Shown: positions 24,639 through 32,841, counted from the first letter of the stretch. The stretch: DNA of 35,862 bases from Hymenobacter sp. (GCA_028288445.1 JAQBNT010000178.1:1-35862), one strand, 5' to 3'. The notes: generated by a model from the letters alone, not told the origin. A program made the numbers and translations.

Positions 24639-24723
24639 TGTCATCCTGCGCTTGCGAAGGACCTTATCAACACAGAACGAGTAGTTCGCTCCTGATGAGG
24701 TCCTTCGCAAGCGCAGGATGACA
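24639..24723. repeat. Inverted-repeat element inside the nuoKL transcript
   Basis: Arms of 31 bp (24639-24669, starting TGTCATCCTGCGCTTGCGAA; and 24693-24723) pair at 30 of 31 positions, the exception allowing G-U pairing. It begins 5 bp past the nuoK stop and ends 25 bp before the nuoL ATG. It belongs to the same family as 12213-12318, but the middle of the arm is GCGCTTGCG instead of GAGCGGAGCG, changed on both sides. Confidence 0.88.
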
Positions 24724-24748
24724 GTTCTTTTAGCATCGCATAAGTACC

Positions 24749-26701
24749 ATGCAAGAAACCGTTCTCCCCGGCGCCAACGCCCCTTATTCTACGTTCATCT
24801 ACGTCCTTATTCCGCTGCTGCCCTTCCTGGGATTTCTGCTGAACGGGCTGCTGAACAAGAAGCTATCCGGTACCGTGGCCGGCCTTATCGGCAGCGCAAC
24901 CGTGCTGGGCTCGTTCCTGATTTCGGTGATGCTGTTTCTGAATTTCCAGTACCAGTACACCGTGCAGCTCTTCGACTGGATTTCGGTGGGCTCGCTCCAG
25001 ATTCCGTTTCAATATCAGATTGACCAGCTCAGCCTGATAATGCTGCTGCTCGTAACGGGCGTGGGATTCCTGATTCACGTCTACAGCATCGGCTACATGC
25101 ACCACGACGAGAACGTGGGCAAGTTTTTCAGCTTTCTGAACCTGTTCATTTTCAGCATGCTGGTGCTGGTGATGGGGGCCAACTTCGTTATCCTCTTTAT
25201 CGGTTGGGAAGGCGTGGGCTTGTGCTCCTACCTGCTCATCGGCTTCTGGAACAAGAACACTGCTTATAACAACGCCGCCAAGAAAGCCTTCATCATCAAC
25301 CGTATCGGTGACCTGGGCTTCTTGCTCGGCATCTTCCTGATTTACCTCACCTTCAACTCGGTGCAGTACGCCGAGGTGTTCCAGAAGGCTAGCCTCGGCC
25401 AGTTCGGCACATATGGCGTGGGCATTTGCACGGCCATCACGCTGCTGCTGTTTGTGGGCGCCATGGGCAAGTCGGCGCAGCTGCCTCTCTACACCTGGCT
25501 GCCCGACGCTATGGCCGGCCCCACGCCGGTTTCGGCCCTCATTCACGCCGCTACTATGGTCACGGCGGGTATCTACATGGTGCTGCGCGCCAACGTACTA
25601 TTCACGCTCTCGCCCGATACGCTGCAGGTTGTGGCTATCGTGGGCGCGGCCACGGCGCTGTTTGCCGCCACCATTGGCCTGGCGCAGAACGATATTAAGA
25701 AAGTGCTGGCGTACTCCACGGTTTCGCAGCTGGGCTATATGTTCCTGGCTTTGGGTGTGATGGGCTACTCCACGGCGCTGTTTCATGTGCTCACCCACGC
25801 CTTCTTCAAGGCGCTGATGTTCCTCGGGGCCGGCTCCGTGATTCACGCCATGAGCAACGAGCAGGACCTGCGCCGCATGGGTGGCCTGCGCAAGGCGCTG
25901 CCGATTACCTTCCTCACGTTCCTCATTGGTTGCCTGGCCATCTCGGGCATTCCGCCGTTCTCGGGCTTCTTCTCCAAAGATGAAATCCTGGCGCACGCCT
26001 TCGAACACAACAAAGTGCTGTGGGCCATGGGCCTGCTCACGGCCTTCCTCACGGCGTTCTACATGTTCCGCCTGCTGTTCCTGGCTTTCTTTGGCGAGTT
26101 CCGGGGCACTGAGGAGCAGAAGCACCACCTGCACGAGTCGCCGGCTTCGATGACGTTTCCGCTCATCGTGCTGGCCATTCTGGCGGCCGTGGGCGGCTTT
26201 ATGGGCGCGCCGATGTTCACGGGTGGGCACCACTATCTGGCCGAGTATCTGGCCCCGATTTTCACTTATTCGCAACGTATTCTGCCCGAGGTTTTCTCGG
26301 CCAAACCCGATGAGCACACGGAACTGATGCTCATGATTGCCTCGGTGGCTGCCGGCCTGTTGGGCATTACGCTCGCCTATGTGATGTACGTGGCCCGCGC
26401 TACGCGTCCGGCCGAAGACGAGGCCCATCGTTCGGCTCCCGAAAGCCTGGTGTACCACAAATACTACATCGACGAGCTATACAACAACGTATTCACGCGG
26501 CCCATTATGGCGCTATCGACGGGCCTGTATAAGTTCGTGGAAAATGGCGTTATCAATCCCGTGGTGGGTGTTTTTGGCCGCGCCGTGAATGGGGGAGGCC
26601 AGTTGCTGCGCTACGTGCAGACCGGGGCCGTGGAAACCTATCTGATTCTAATGGTCATCGGCATTGTGCTGATTTTGGGCCTGAATTTCGGCCGGTTTTA
26701 G
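24749..26701 (+). CDS. nuoL: NADH-quinone oxidoreductase subunit L
   Basis: A 650-residue inner-membrane antiporter-like subunit of complex I, at the distal end of the membrane arm. Many transmembrane helices are seen. Hallmarks are present: the helix-5 Glu in FIGWEGVGLCSYLLIG, the helix-7 Lys in GKSAQLPLYTWLPDAMAGPT, the PVSALIHAATMVTAG segment, the discontinuous helix LAYSTVSQLGYMF, then HAFFKALMFLGAG and GIPPFSGFFSKDEI. The C-terminal stretch contains the long lateral helix and a final anchoring helix, so the subunit is complete. It follows nuoK and is closed by a terminator at 26731-26760, so nuoM and nuoN are not in this transcript. Confidence 0.95.
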   Translation: MQETVLPGANAPYSTFIYVLIPLLPFLGFLLNGLLNKKLSGTVAGLIGSATVLGSFLISVMLFLNFQYQYTVQLFDWISVGSLQIPFQYQIDQLSLIMLLLVTGVGFLIHVYSIGYMHHDENVGKFFSFLNLFIFSMLVLVMGANFVILFIGWEGVGLCSYLLIGFWNKNTAYNNAAKKAFIINRIGDLGFLLGIFLIYLTFNSVQYAEVFQKASLGQFGTYGVGICTAITLLLFVGAMGKSAQLPLYTWLPDAMAGPTPVSALIHAATMVTAGIYMVLRANVLFTLSPDTLQVVAIVGAATALFAATIGLAQNDIKKVLAYSTVSQLGYMFLALGVMGYSTALFHVLTHAFFKALMFLGAGSVIHAMSNEQDLRRMGGLRKALPITFLTFLIGCLAISGIPPFSGFFSKDEILAHAFEHNKVLWAMGLLTAFLTAFYMFRLLFLAFFGEFRGTEEQKHHLHESPASMTFPLIVLAILAAVGGFMGAPMFTGGHHYLAEYLAPIFTYSQRILPEVFSAKPDEHTELMLMIASVAAGLLGITLAYVMYVARATRPAEDEAHRSAPESLVYHKYYIDELYNNVFTRPIMALSTGLYKFVENGVINPVVGVFGRAVNGGGQLLRYVQTGAVETYLILMVIGIVLILGLNFGRF

Positions 26702-26730
26702 GGCCTGAGTTTTTAGGGTGCTAATTGGGA

Positions 26731-26760
26731 AAGCCGCTTGTGAAAACAAGCGGCTTTTTT
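26731..26760 (+). terminator. Rho-independent terminator of nuoKL
   Basis: AAGCCGCTTGT and ACAAGCGGCTT are perfect 11-bp arms around GAAA, followed by a T tract. It lies 30 bp past the nuoL stop. Confidence 0.92.
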
Positions 26761-27014
26761 ATGTAATTGTCCGTCGGTAATTCGCTTGGAAAATAGTTTC
26801 AATTAAGTGGATAAGCCCGTCGATAGCAGAATAAAGCCAAACATTTGCTTCTACAAGTAATTGATTCATATCATTATTCTATTTCGATAACGTAACTCTG
26901 CGCGGTTAGGAGAGCAACTTTTTTAGCTGGAAAGGGTATAGGAGCACATCCAATGCAATGATGGGCCGGCTGGCTCGCGGCGGAGGTCGCATCTATCTCA
27001 CACACCTAAAATTT
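26761..27014 (+). other. AT-rich upstream region of the OmpA-family gene
   Basis: About 250 bp with no credible gene. It must contain the promoter of the outer-membrane gene at 27015. Several partial matches to TAnnTTTG (for instance TAGTTTCA near 26797) are seen, but none has a well-spaced -33 box, so no promoter is called. Confidence 0.4.
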
Positions 27015-28601
27015 ATGGTCTCAAAACCTAATCTCCTACGTGGCCTCGCCCTGGGAGCAGTCGTGCTTGGCATGGCCGCCCCGCGTGCTCAGGCCCAAAC
27101 CGCCGACCGCAAAACGGCGCTCAGTGCCAACATCGGGTTGCTACAGTACAACGGCAACCAGGGCTCCGATTTTTGGAACCGCTCCGGCAACGACCTGTCG
27201 GTGGGCGGCGGCGGAAGCATCACCCGCTACCTGTCGCCGTCGTTCGATGTGGCCCTGCTGGGTTACTACGAGACTTATAAGTTCAGCAGCGAGCTGTTCT
27301 CGGGCACCAACTTCGATGCCCGCATCGGTATGGTGGACCTGGGCATCAAGCTCAAGCTCAACAACGGCAAGATTCTGAAAGAAGATGCCCGCATCCAGCC
27401 CTACCTGATGGGCGGCGGCGGCATGTTCCTGTCCAACACGTCCGGCAAGGTGCGCGGCGTAGGCTTCGGGGTCGACCAGATTCGTCGGCCCGAGGTATTT
27501 GGCCTGGCCGGCATTCGGGTGCGGCTCAGCGATGCCGTGTTCCTGGACCTGACCACCAGCCAGCACTACCCCTTCACGGACCGGGTGGACAACATGAGCA
27601 GCCCCAGCGATAAGCTGTACGACCGGTTCCTGCTGCACCAGGCCGGCATCACGGTGGCCTTGGGCAAGATGAAGGATGAGGACAAAGACGGTGTATCGGA
27701 CAAGAAGGACAAGTGCCCCGGCACCCCGGCCGGCGTAGCGGTTGACCCCACCGGCTGCCCGCTTGATAAAGACGGCGACGGCGTTCCCGATTACCAGGAC
27801 AAGTGCCCCGACGTGAAAGGCGTGGCCGCCCTCCAGGGCTGCCCCGACCGTGACGGCGACGGCATCACCGATGCCGACGACAAATGCCCCGACGTGGCCG
27901 GCATCGCCGCCCTGCAAGGCTGCCCCGATGCTGACGGCGACGGTGTAACCGATGCCGCTGACAAGTGCTCCGGTACGCCTTCCGGTGTGCAGGTAGACGC
28001 CAACGGCTGCCCGCTTGACAAAGACGGCGACGGTGTTCCCGATTACCAGGACCGCTGCCCCAACCGCCCCGGCCCGGCCAGCAACAAAGGCTGCCCCGAG
28101 GTGAAAGCTGAGACCAAGAAGCGCCTGCAAGAGGCCACGAAGTACATCAACTTCGAATTCAACAAGGCCGTGCTGCTCCCCAGCTCGTACCCCACGCTGA
28201 AGGACCTTGCCAAAGTGATGGAAGAGTACCCCGACTACACGCTGGGCATCTCGGGCCACACCGACAGCAAAGGCGCTGATAACTACAACCTGAACCTCTC
28301 GGATGCCCGTGCTGCTTCGGCCCGCACCTACATGCTGAGCCAGGCTGTTCCTGCCGACCGCATCGTGTCGCATGGCTATGGCGAAACCAAGCCGATTGCT
28401 GACAACGCCACGGCCGCTGGCCAGGCCCTGAACCGTCGCGTCGAGTTCGACCTTTACCTCACCGGCGACCCCAACGCCTCGGAAGTGAAGTACGGCCCGG
28501 CCCCGACCATCGTCCCCGAGCCCGTGAAAGCTGCCCCGGTGAAGAAGGCTCCCGCCAAGAAAGCTCCTGCCAAAAAGGCTCCGGCCAAGCGCAAGAAGTA
28601 A
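27015..28601 (+). CDS. OmpA-family protein with thrombospondin type 3 repeats and Lys/Ala/Pro tail
   Basis: A 528-residue outer-membrane protein. A signal peptide covers residues 1-28 (ends AQAQ). Residues about 30-215 form a small N-terminal barrel (SVGGGGSITRYLSPSFDVAL, IGMVDLGIKLKL, AGIRVRLSDAVFLDL). Residues about 219-368 carry thrombospondin type 3 repeats: DKDGDGVPD, DRDGDGITD and DADGDGVTD calcium-binding loops with paired Cys (DKCPGT, GCP). Residues about 380-490 are an OmpA C-terminal peptidoglycan-binding domain (INFEFNKAVLLPSS, GISGHTDSKGADNYN, LSDARAASARTYM, NRRVEFDL). The last 27 residues are basic, with KKAPA repeats ending KRKK. The start at 27015 is chosen for the signal peptide. 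It links the outer membrane to peptidoglycan. Confidence 0.94.
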   Translation: MVSKPNLLRGLALGAVVLGMAAPRAQAQTADRKTALSANIGLLQYNGNQGSDFWNRSGNDLSVGGGGSITRYLSPSFDVALLGYYETYKFSSELFSGTNFDARIGMVDLGIKLKLNNGKILKEDARIQPYLMGGGGMFLSNTSGKVRGVGFGVDQIRRPEVFGLAGIRVRLSDAVFLDLTTSQHYPFTDRVDNMSSPSDKLYDRFLLHQAGITVALGKMKDEDKDGVSDKKDKCPGTPAGVAVDPTGCPLDKDGDGVPDYQDKCPDVKGVAALQGCPDRDGDGITDADDKCPDVAGIAALQGCPDADGDGVTDAADKCSGTPSGVQVDANGCPLDKDGDGVPDYQDRCPNRPGPASNKGCPEVKAETKKRLQEATKYINFEFNKAVLLPSSYPTLKDLAKVMEEYPDYTLGISGHTDSKGADNYNLNLSDARAASARTYMLSQAVPADRIVSHGYGETKPIADNATAAGQALNRRVEFDLYLTGDPNASEVKYGPAPTIVPEPVKAAPVKKAPAKKAPAKKAPAKRKK

Positions 28602-28631
28602 ACAAGGCCCGGCTCAAGTAGCCGATGAATG

Positions 28632-28667
28632 AAAAAAGGCCCGCTCGATGAGAGCGGGCCTTTTTTT
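28632..28667 (+). terminator. Rho-independent terminator of the OmpA-family gene
   Basis: AAAAAAGGCCCGCTC pairs with GAGCGGGCCTTTTTT around GATGA, ending in a seven-T run. It starts about 30 bp past the stop codon. Confidence 0.92.
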
Positions 28668-28722
28668 GTGGCTTTTTAGCTATGCACTGGGCTTTTACAG
28701 CAGGGTAATTGTTCATAAGGAA

Positions 28723-28886
28723 TCCCTGCCGGGTAGTTTGAAATTCAAGGAGGGTAGCAGGGACCCCTGCTGCCGGGTTTGAAACCCAAACTGCCCGGCA
28801 GGGGTCCCTGCTGCTGAGTTTGAAATCCAAACTGCCCGGCAGGGGTCCCTGCTGCCGGGTTTGAAATCCAAACTGCCCGGCAGGGA
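28723..28886. repeat. Four-unit 41-bp palindromic tandem array
   Basis: Units of 41 bp at 28723, 28764, 28805 and 28846. The last three are nearly identical, running from CCCTGCTGCCGGGTTTGAAA to CAAACTGCCCGGCAGGG. Each is itself a near palindrome. The first unit is diverged and matches the reverse complement of the others, so it is inverted. There are no spacers. A partial GCCCTGCGGGC remnant follows. The array fills the gap between the OmpA terminator and the stop of the TonB receptor gene. Confidence 0.9.
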
Positions 28887-28930
28887 GCCCTGCGGGCTGG
28901 CTTTGCTTTTAGGAGGATATCAGCGGCTTG

Positions 28931-31549
28931 CTACATTGAATACGTCACCGACAGGTAATACAGCCCGCCCACGCTCGGCCCGCCGAGGTAGGACACGTAG
29001 TAATTGTTGAGCACATTGCTGGCCCCCAGCTTGAAGCGCAGGCTGGGCGCGGGCACGGTATAGGTGAGCTGGGCATCGAGGGTGTGGTAGGCGGCCACGG
29101 GGCCATTCACCAGAAAAGTTTGGGAGTAGTAGCCCTGCTGCCAGCGGTAGTTGAGGCCGAAGCCGAGGTTATGGTAGGCGTTTTCGTTGCCCAGGCTCAG
29201 GTTGTAGGCCCAGCGCGGGGTGTTGAAGCCGTCTTCGAGGCCGTCGCCGCTTTCGGTGCGGTCGAGGCGGGTGTAGGTGGTGTTGGCCCCCGCCAGGTAG
29301 CCGCCGGGCAGCTCGTAGCGCAGGCCCAGGGAGCCGCCGTGGTTGTAGACTTTGCTCTGGGCGTTGGTCCAGAGACGGTAGCGGTTTTGGGTGCTTTTCG
29401 AGTTGAGATAAATGGCCGTGGAGTCGGGATTCAACGTTTTGGGCACGTAGGCTTCTACCTGCGCAATGAAGTCGCGGTAGGTGTTGTAGTAGAAATCGAC
29501 GTCGACCAGCAGGCGGCCTTTGGGCAGCAGCGCGGCCTTATAGCCCACTTCGAGCGAGTTGATGTGCTCGGGCTTGAGGTAGGTGTAGGGGTTTTTCACC
29601 AGCAGGCCCTTGTTCTGGGCGATGGCCTGGTTTTGAATGGTCAGCTTCTGGGCGGCCGTGGCATTGGCGGGCGTGTTGGCGTTGATATAAGCCGTATTGG
29701 CGGCCCCGAAAGCATCGATGCTGGTGCGCAAGTAGCTGTTCTCAAACACGCCGTCCGACATTACCCGCAGCCCGCCGATGCGCTTCACCTGCCCGCTGTT
29801 TACGTTCGAAAACCCCTCAAACAAGCTTGGAAACCGGTACCCGCTCTGGTAGCTCACGCGGAAGTTGGCCTGCGGGCCGGGCGAGTACACGGCCGTGAAG
29901 CGCGGGTTGAATTTTAGGTCGAAATAGTCGTTTTTATCGGCCCGCAGCGTGGCCGTGAGGCGAATTTTCTCCTTCATCAGCCGCGCTCCGGCCTGCACGA
30001 AGCCGCCGGTTTTGGAGTAGGTCAGGTTGTCGCCGAGCGGGTCTTTGCCCTTCTCGGGGTTGATGAAATAGTTGCCGTCGGGCACCACGATATAGGTGCG
30101 GTGGTCGGCCCCGGCCAGCACGTCGAGCGCGGCGGGCAGGCGGTGGCCGGCGCGGCGCAGGGCCTCGGCCAGGTTCACCTGGCCCTCGGCGTGGAGCAGG
30201 TCGGCACGCACGCGCAGGGCCGCGCCCACGTCCCAGTTATTAATGCCCTGCACCGTGCTGAGTCCGTTTTGGAAGGCGGGCGTGCCGGGCTGGGGGCGGC
30301 CGGCATCGGCGGCGGTGCGGGCGGTGGCGTGGGCCTGGGCCACGGGCTGCCCGGCCTGGGTGGCGGCGTTCCAGGCGGCGGTGTAGTCGCGGTTCCAGGT
30401 GGCGTCGGGCTTGTAGCCGCGGTCGATGTTCTCGGCGGCGGAGCGCAGGTTGTAGCTCTGGCCGGTGTTTTCCTGGGTGACGTAGGCGCGGGCCTGCACC
30501 ACGGGCGTGGTCAGGCTCAGGGCGTGCTGTTGCAGCAGGTAGCCTTGCAGCTGGAAGCGGTTCGAGCGCTGGTACACGTTGTCGAAGCCGGCCACGCGGT
30601 AGGTGTAGGCCAGCTCGGTGCCGGGCCGGAAGCGGTAGTGTAGCGCGGCATCGCCCCGGAGGGTGCGCAGGTGGTAGTCCACCACGTCTTTTTCGGCGTA
30701 GCCGGTGCGGGCCACCTGGTAGTTTTTGCCGCCCAGGCTCAGCGTGCTGCGGTCCGACGACTCGTTGCCGTAGCCGTTCACGGGGTCGCGGGCCGGGTTC
30801 TCGGCTCCAAATAGACCGGTGTTGGCATTGCCGTTGGGGTTGATGTCAGTCTGGTCGTTGGCTATCCAGTCGTAGCCGCGCAGGTAGGTGCCATTCACTT
30901 TGAAGGCCAGCTTCGGGCTCAGCACTTTGGCGTAGCGCAGGCTGGTTTCGGAGAAGATTTTGGCCCCGGTATTGGCATCGCCAACGTGGTTAATCCCCGT
31001 CTTCTGCTGCACGCTCAGCCCTTCGGAATCAAAGGGGTTCTTCGTCCGGAAATTGGCCAGCCCGTTGATGGCGTTCAGCCCATAAAGCGCGGCAGCCGTG
31101 CCGGGCACAATTTCCACCGACATGATATCCGAATCAGTCGACCCCAGCACATTTCCAATCGGCCCGCCGATGTGCGGGGCCTGGTTGTCCACGCCATCCA
31201 CGAGCTGGGCGAAGCGCACGTTGGTGGTATTGGTGAAACCCCGAGCATTTATCACCTTAAAGGCCAGACTGGGCGTAATCACCTGTACGCCCTTCAGGTG
31301 CTCGATGGCATCGAAAAACGACGGCGCAGGCGTGAGCCGCAACGCCCGGATATTCAGCTTTTCCACCGTCACCGGCGACTGCAAAAAGCTCTCCTCAACC
31401 TTAGAAGCCGACACGACTACCTCCTCCAAATCGACTTTTTTGCGGGTCGTATCGGCGGGGGGCACGGTTTGGCTGTGGGCGGCGAAGGCGGACAGCAAAG
31501 CGGCAGCAAGTAGAACCGGAAAGGCACGGTTGGGTAGGAATAGGGACAT
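28931..31549 (-). CDS. TonB-dependent outer-membrane receptor, probably ModE-regulated
   Basis: An 872-residue TonB-dependent receptor. The signal peptide spans about residues 1-27 (FLPNRAFPVLLAAALLSAFA, then AHSQ). A TonB-box-like segment and the plug follow directly (VDLEEVVVSASKVEESFLQS, INARGFTNTTNVRFAQLVDG, IMSVEIVPGTAAALYGLNAI, NGLANFRTKNPF). The rest is a 22-strand-type barrel ending YYLSVTYSM. The N-terminal carboxypeptidase-regulatory domain common in this phylum is missing, which fits a small-solute importer rather than a SusC-type glycan transporter. A ModE-like operator at 31559-31582 ends 10 bp before the ATG, and a ModE-type regulator gene lies just upstream on the same strand. 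I infer control by that regulator and possible uptake of molybdate, tungstate or a chelated form. The ATG at 31570 lies inside the operator and is less likely. Confidence 0.9.
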   Translation of the reverse strand: MSLFLPNRAFPVLLAAALLSAFAAHSQTVPPADTTRKKVDLEEVVVSASKVEESFLQSPVTVEKLNIRALRLTPAPSFFDAIEHLKGVQVITPSLAFKVINARGFTNTTNVRFAQLVDGVDNQAPHIGGPIGNVLGSTDSDIMSVEIVPGTAAALYGLNAINGLANFRTKNPFDSEGLSVQQKTGINHVGDANTGAKIFSETSLRYAKVLSPKLAFKVNGTYLRGYDWIANDQTDINPNGNANTGLFGAENPARDPVNGYGNESSDRSTLSLGGKNYQVARTGYAEKDVVDYHLRTLRGDAALHYRFRPGTELAYTYRVAGFDNVYQRSNRFQLQGYLLQQHALSLTTPVVQARAYVTQENTGQSYNLRSAAENIDRGYKPDATWNRDYTAAWNAATQAGQPVAQAHATARTAADAGRPQPGTPAFQNGLSTVQGINNWDVGAALRVRADLLHAEGQVNLAEALRRAGHRLPAALDVLAGADHRTYIVVPDGNYFINPEKGKDPLGDNLTYSKTGGFVQAGARLMKEKIRLTATLRADKNDYFDLKFNPRFTAVYSPGPQANFRVSYQSGYRFPSLFEGFSNVNSGQVKRIGGLRVMSDGVFENSYLRTSIDAFGAANTAYINANTPANATAAQKLTIQNQAIAQNKGLLVKNPYTYLKPEHINSLEVGYKAALLPKGRLLVDVDFYYNTYRDFIAQVEAYVPKTLNPDSTAIYLNSKSTQNRYRLWTNAQSKVYNHGGSLGLRYELPGGYLAGANTTYTRLDRTESGDGLEDGFNTPRWAYNLSLGNENAYHNLGFGLNYRWQQGYYSQTFLVNGPVAAYHTLDAQLTYTVPAPSLRFKLGASNVLNNYYVSYLGGPSVGGLYYLSVTYSM

Positions 31550-31558
31550 CAAAACGGG

Positions 31559-31582
31559 CGTTATATCCATAAAGATATAGCG
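31559..31582. promoter_or_regulatory. ModE-type operator
   Basis: CGTTATATC (31559-31567), six bases, and GATATAGCG (31574-31582) are inverted half-sites with one mismatch. They agree with the ModE element known from Proteobacteria (CGnTATAT, spacer, ATATAnCG). The site lies in the 48-bp gap between the ModE-type gene and the receptor start. On the minus strand it contains TATCTTTA, one base from the -7 consensus, so binding may block the promoter. Confidence 0.7.
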
Positions 31583-31597
31583 GCTGTTTTTATATCC

Positions 31598-31957
31598 TTA
31601 CTCGTGCAGCCGGTTTGTTTCGAGCGCCATGAACTCCTGGAAACGGGCTTGCAGGGCTTTAAAGGCCCCAATGGCGGCCTGGCCGGCCTCCGTTACAACG
31701 GCACCACCGCCTTTGGTGCCGCCGGTTTGGGTGCTTACCAGTGGCGTGGCGGCCTGCGCATTCATGGAGCTCACCAAATCCCAGGCGCGCTTGTAGGACA
31801 TGCCCATGGCCTGCGCCGCCTTCGAGATGGAGCCCAAAGCCGCAATCTGCTCCAGCAATTCCAGCCGGCCGATGCCGAGGAAGCGGCCGTCGTCGGTTTC
31901 GAGCCAGAGGCGGCCGTTGAGGCGGTAAGAGCGGGTGGGCAGCAGGATGGATTTCAT
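31598..31957 (-). CDS. ModE-type transcriptional regulator, DNA-binding domain only
   Basis: A 119-residue regulator matching the N-terminal winged-helix domain of ModE. Key segments are GRLELLEQIAALGSISKAAQ, AMGMSYKRAWDLVSSMN and TPLVSTQTGGTKGGGAVVTE, the pattern shared by ModE and LysR-type HTH domains. E. coli ModE has about 262 residues with two molybdate-binding MOP/TOBE domains; these are absent here, so how it senses its signal is unclear. Residues after 90 form a helix (AIGAFKALQARFQEFMALE) that could dimerise. The start at 31957 is chosen because the longer frame extends through the upstream gap and the DUF72 gene's end. It lies 48 bp upstream of the receptor gene, with a ModE-like operator between them. 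Confidence 0.88.
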   Translation of the reverse strand: MKSILLPTRSYRLNGRLWLETDDGRFLGIGRLELLEQIAALGSISKAAQAMGMSYKRAWDLVSSMNAQAATPLVSTQTGGTKGGGAVVTEAGQAAIGAFKALQARFQEFMALETNRLHE

Positions 31958-31997
31958 GAAGCAATGATAAGCGTAACCAGCCCTTAATGGGGCCTTG

Positions 31998-32732
31998 CTA
32001 CAGCTGCTGCTGCATCTGTCGGGCATTTTCCACGCCCACGGCCCCGATGCCATTGTTGAAATAGAGGTATACTTCGCGCACGTTCTTGGCCGCTTTAATT
32101 TCGGCGGCGATGCGCGCCAGAAATTCTGGACTGTAAGGAGATTTATACAGTTCCGGCACGCCGTGGAAGCGGTAGTAAATGACATCGGTATTGGCCACTA
32201 CCTCGTCGGGCAGCTCCAGGGGCGGCGGGTAGCTCTGGCCCACAAAGGCGATGTGGTGCCGCGCGAGCGTGCGCTGCACCTCGCCGTCCCACCAGCTGGG
32301 GTGGCGGAATTCGACCACGTTCTGGAAGGCCGGGTCGAGGCTGTCGAGCAGGCGTTGGAGCAGCTCTTCGGTGTAAGCCGCTTTGGGCGGCAGCTGGAAG
32401 AGCACAGGACCGAGCTTTTCCTTGAGGCCTTCGGCCACGGTGCCGTAGAAATCGGCCAGAATGGGCTGCGCCTCGGCGTTGAATTTCTTGTAGTGCGTGA
32501 CTTGGCGCGGCGCTTTCACTGCAAACCGAAAATCGGGCGGGCTTTGGGTATGCCAGGTTTCGAAGGCCTTTAGCTCGGGCATTCGGTAAAAGGTCACGTT
32601 CAATTCCAGCGTGTTGAATTGGGTGCAATAGTAGGCGAACCACTTGCGCGGCGGCAGGCCTTCGGGGTAGAATATTCCTTTCCAGTCGCGGAAAGAAAAG
32701 CCGGAGCAGCCGATATGAATAGTCGAATTCAT
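31998..32732 (-). CDS. DUF72 family protein (YecE-like)
   Basis: A 244-residue cytoplasmic protein of the DUF72 family, predicted to fold as a TIM barrel. Typical segments are present: IHIGCSGFSFRDWKGIFYPE at the N terminus, FNTLELNVTFYRMP, FRFAVKAPRQVTHYKK, LGPVLFQLPPK, VEFRHPSWW and YYRFHGVPELYKSPYS. The family is widespread, but its biochemical function is not established. Length is normal. The ATG at 32732 gives the standard N terminus; one five codons upstream is also in frame. The gene ends 40 bp before the ModE-type gene on the same strand, so the three genes DUF72, ModE-type and receptor may share a transcript. A functional link to metal uptake is not implied. Confidence 0.92.
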   Translation of the reverse strand: MNSTIHIGCSGFSFRDWKGIFYPEGLPPRKWFAYYCTQFNTLELNVTFYRMPELKAFETWHTQSPPDFRFAVKAPRQVTHYKKFNAEAQPILADFYGTVAEGLKEKLGPVLFQLPPKAAYTEELLQRLLDSLDPAFQNVVEFRHPSWWDGEVQRTLARHHIAFVGQSYPPPLELPDEVVANTDVIYYRFHGVPELYKSPYSPEFLARIAAEIKAAKNVREVYLYFNNGIGAVGVENARQMQQQL

Positions 32733-32841
32733 AAGGAGAAAGAGCAAAAAGGTCTGCGCTTGGTTCTACGCAGGGCCGTGGTCCCGCGACTGAAGGGAAG
32801 CCCGTGCTACCTTTCGGCGGCAGCCGTCAGTGCAGGCAGGT

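Noticed and set aside
28723..28886. CRISPR-like repeats.
   Set aside because: The 41-bp units abut directly with no unique spacers, one unit is inverted, and no cas genes are present.
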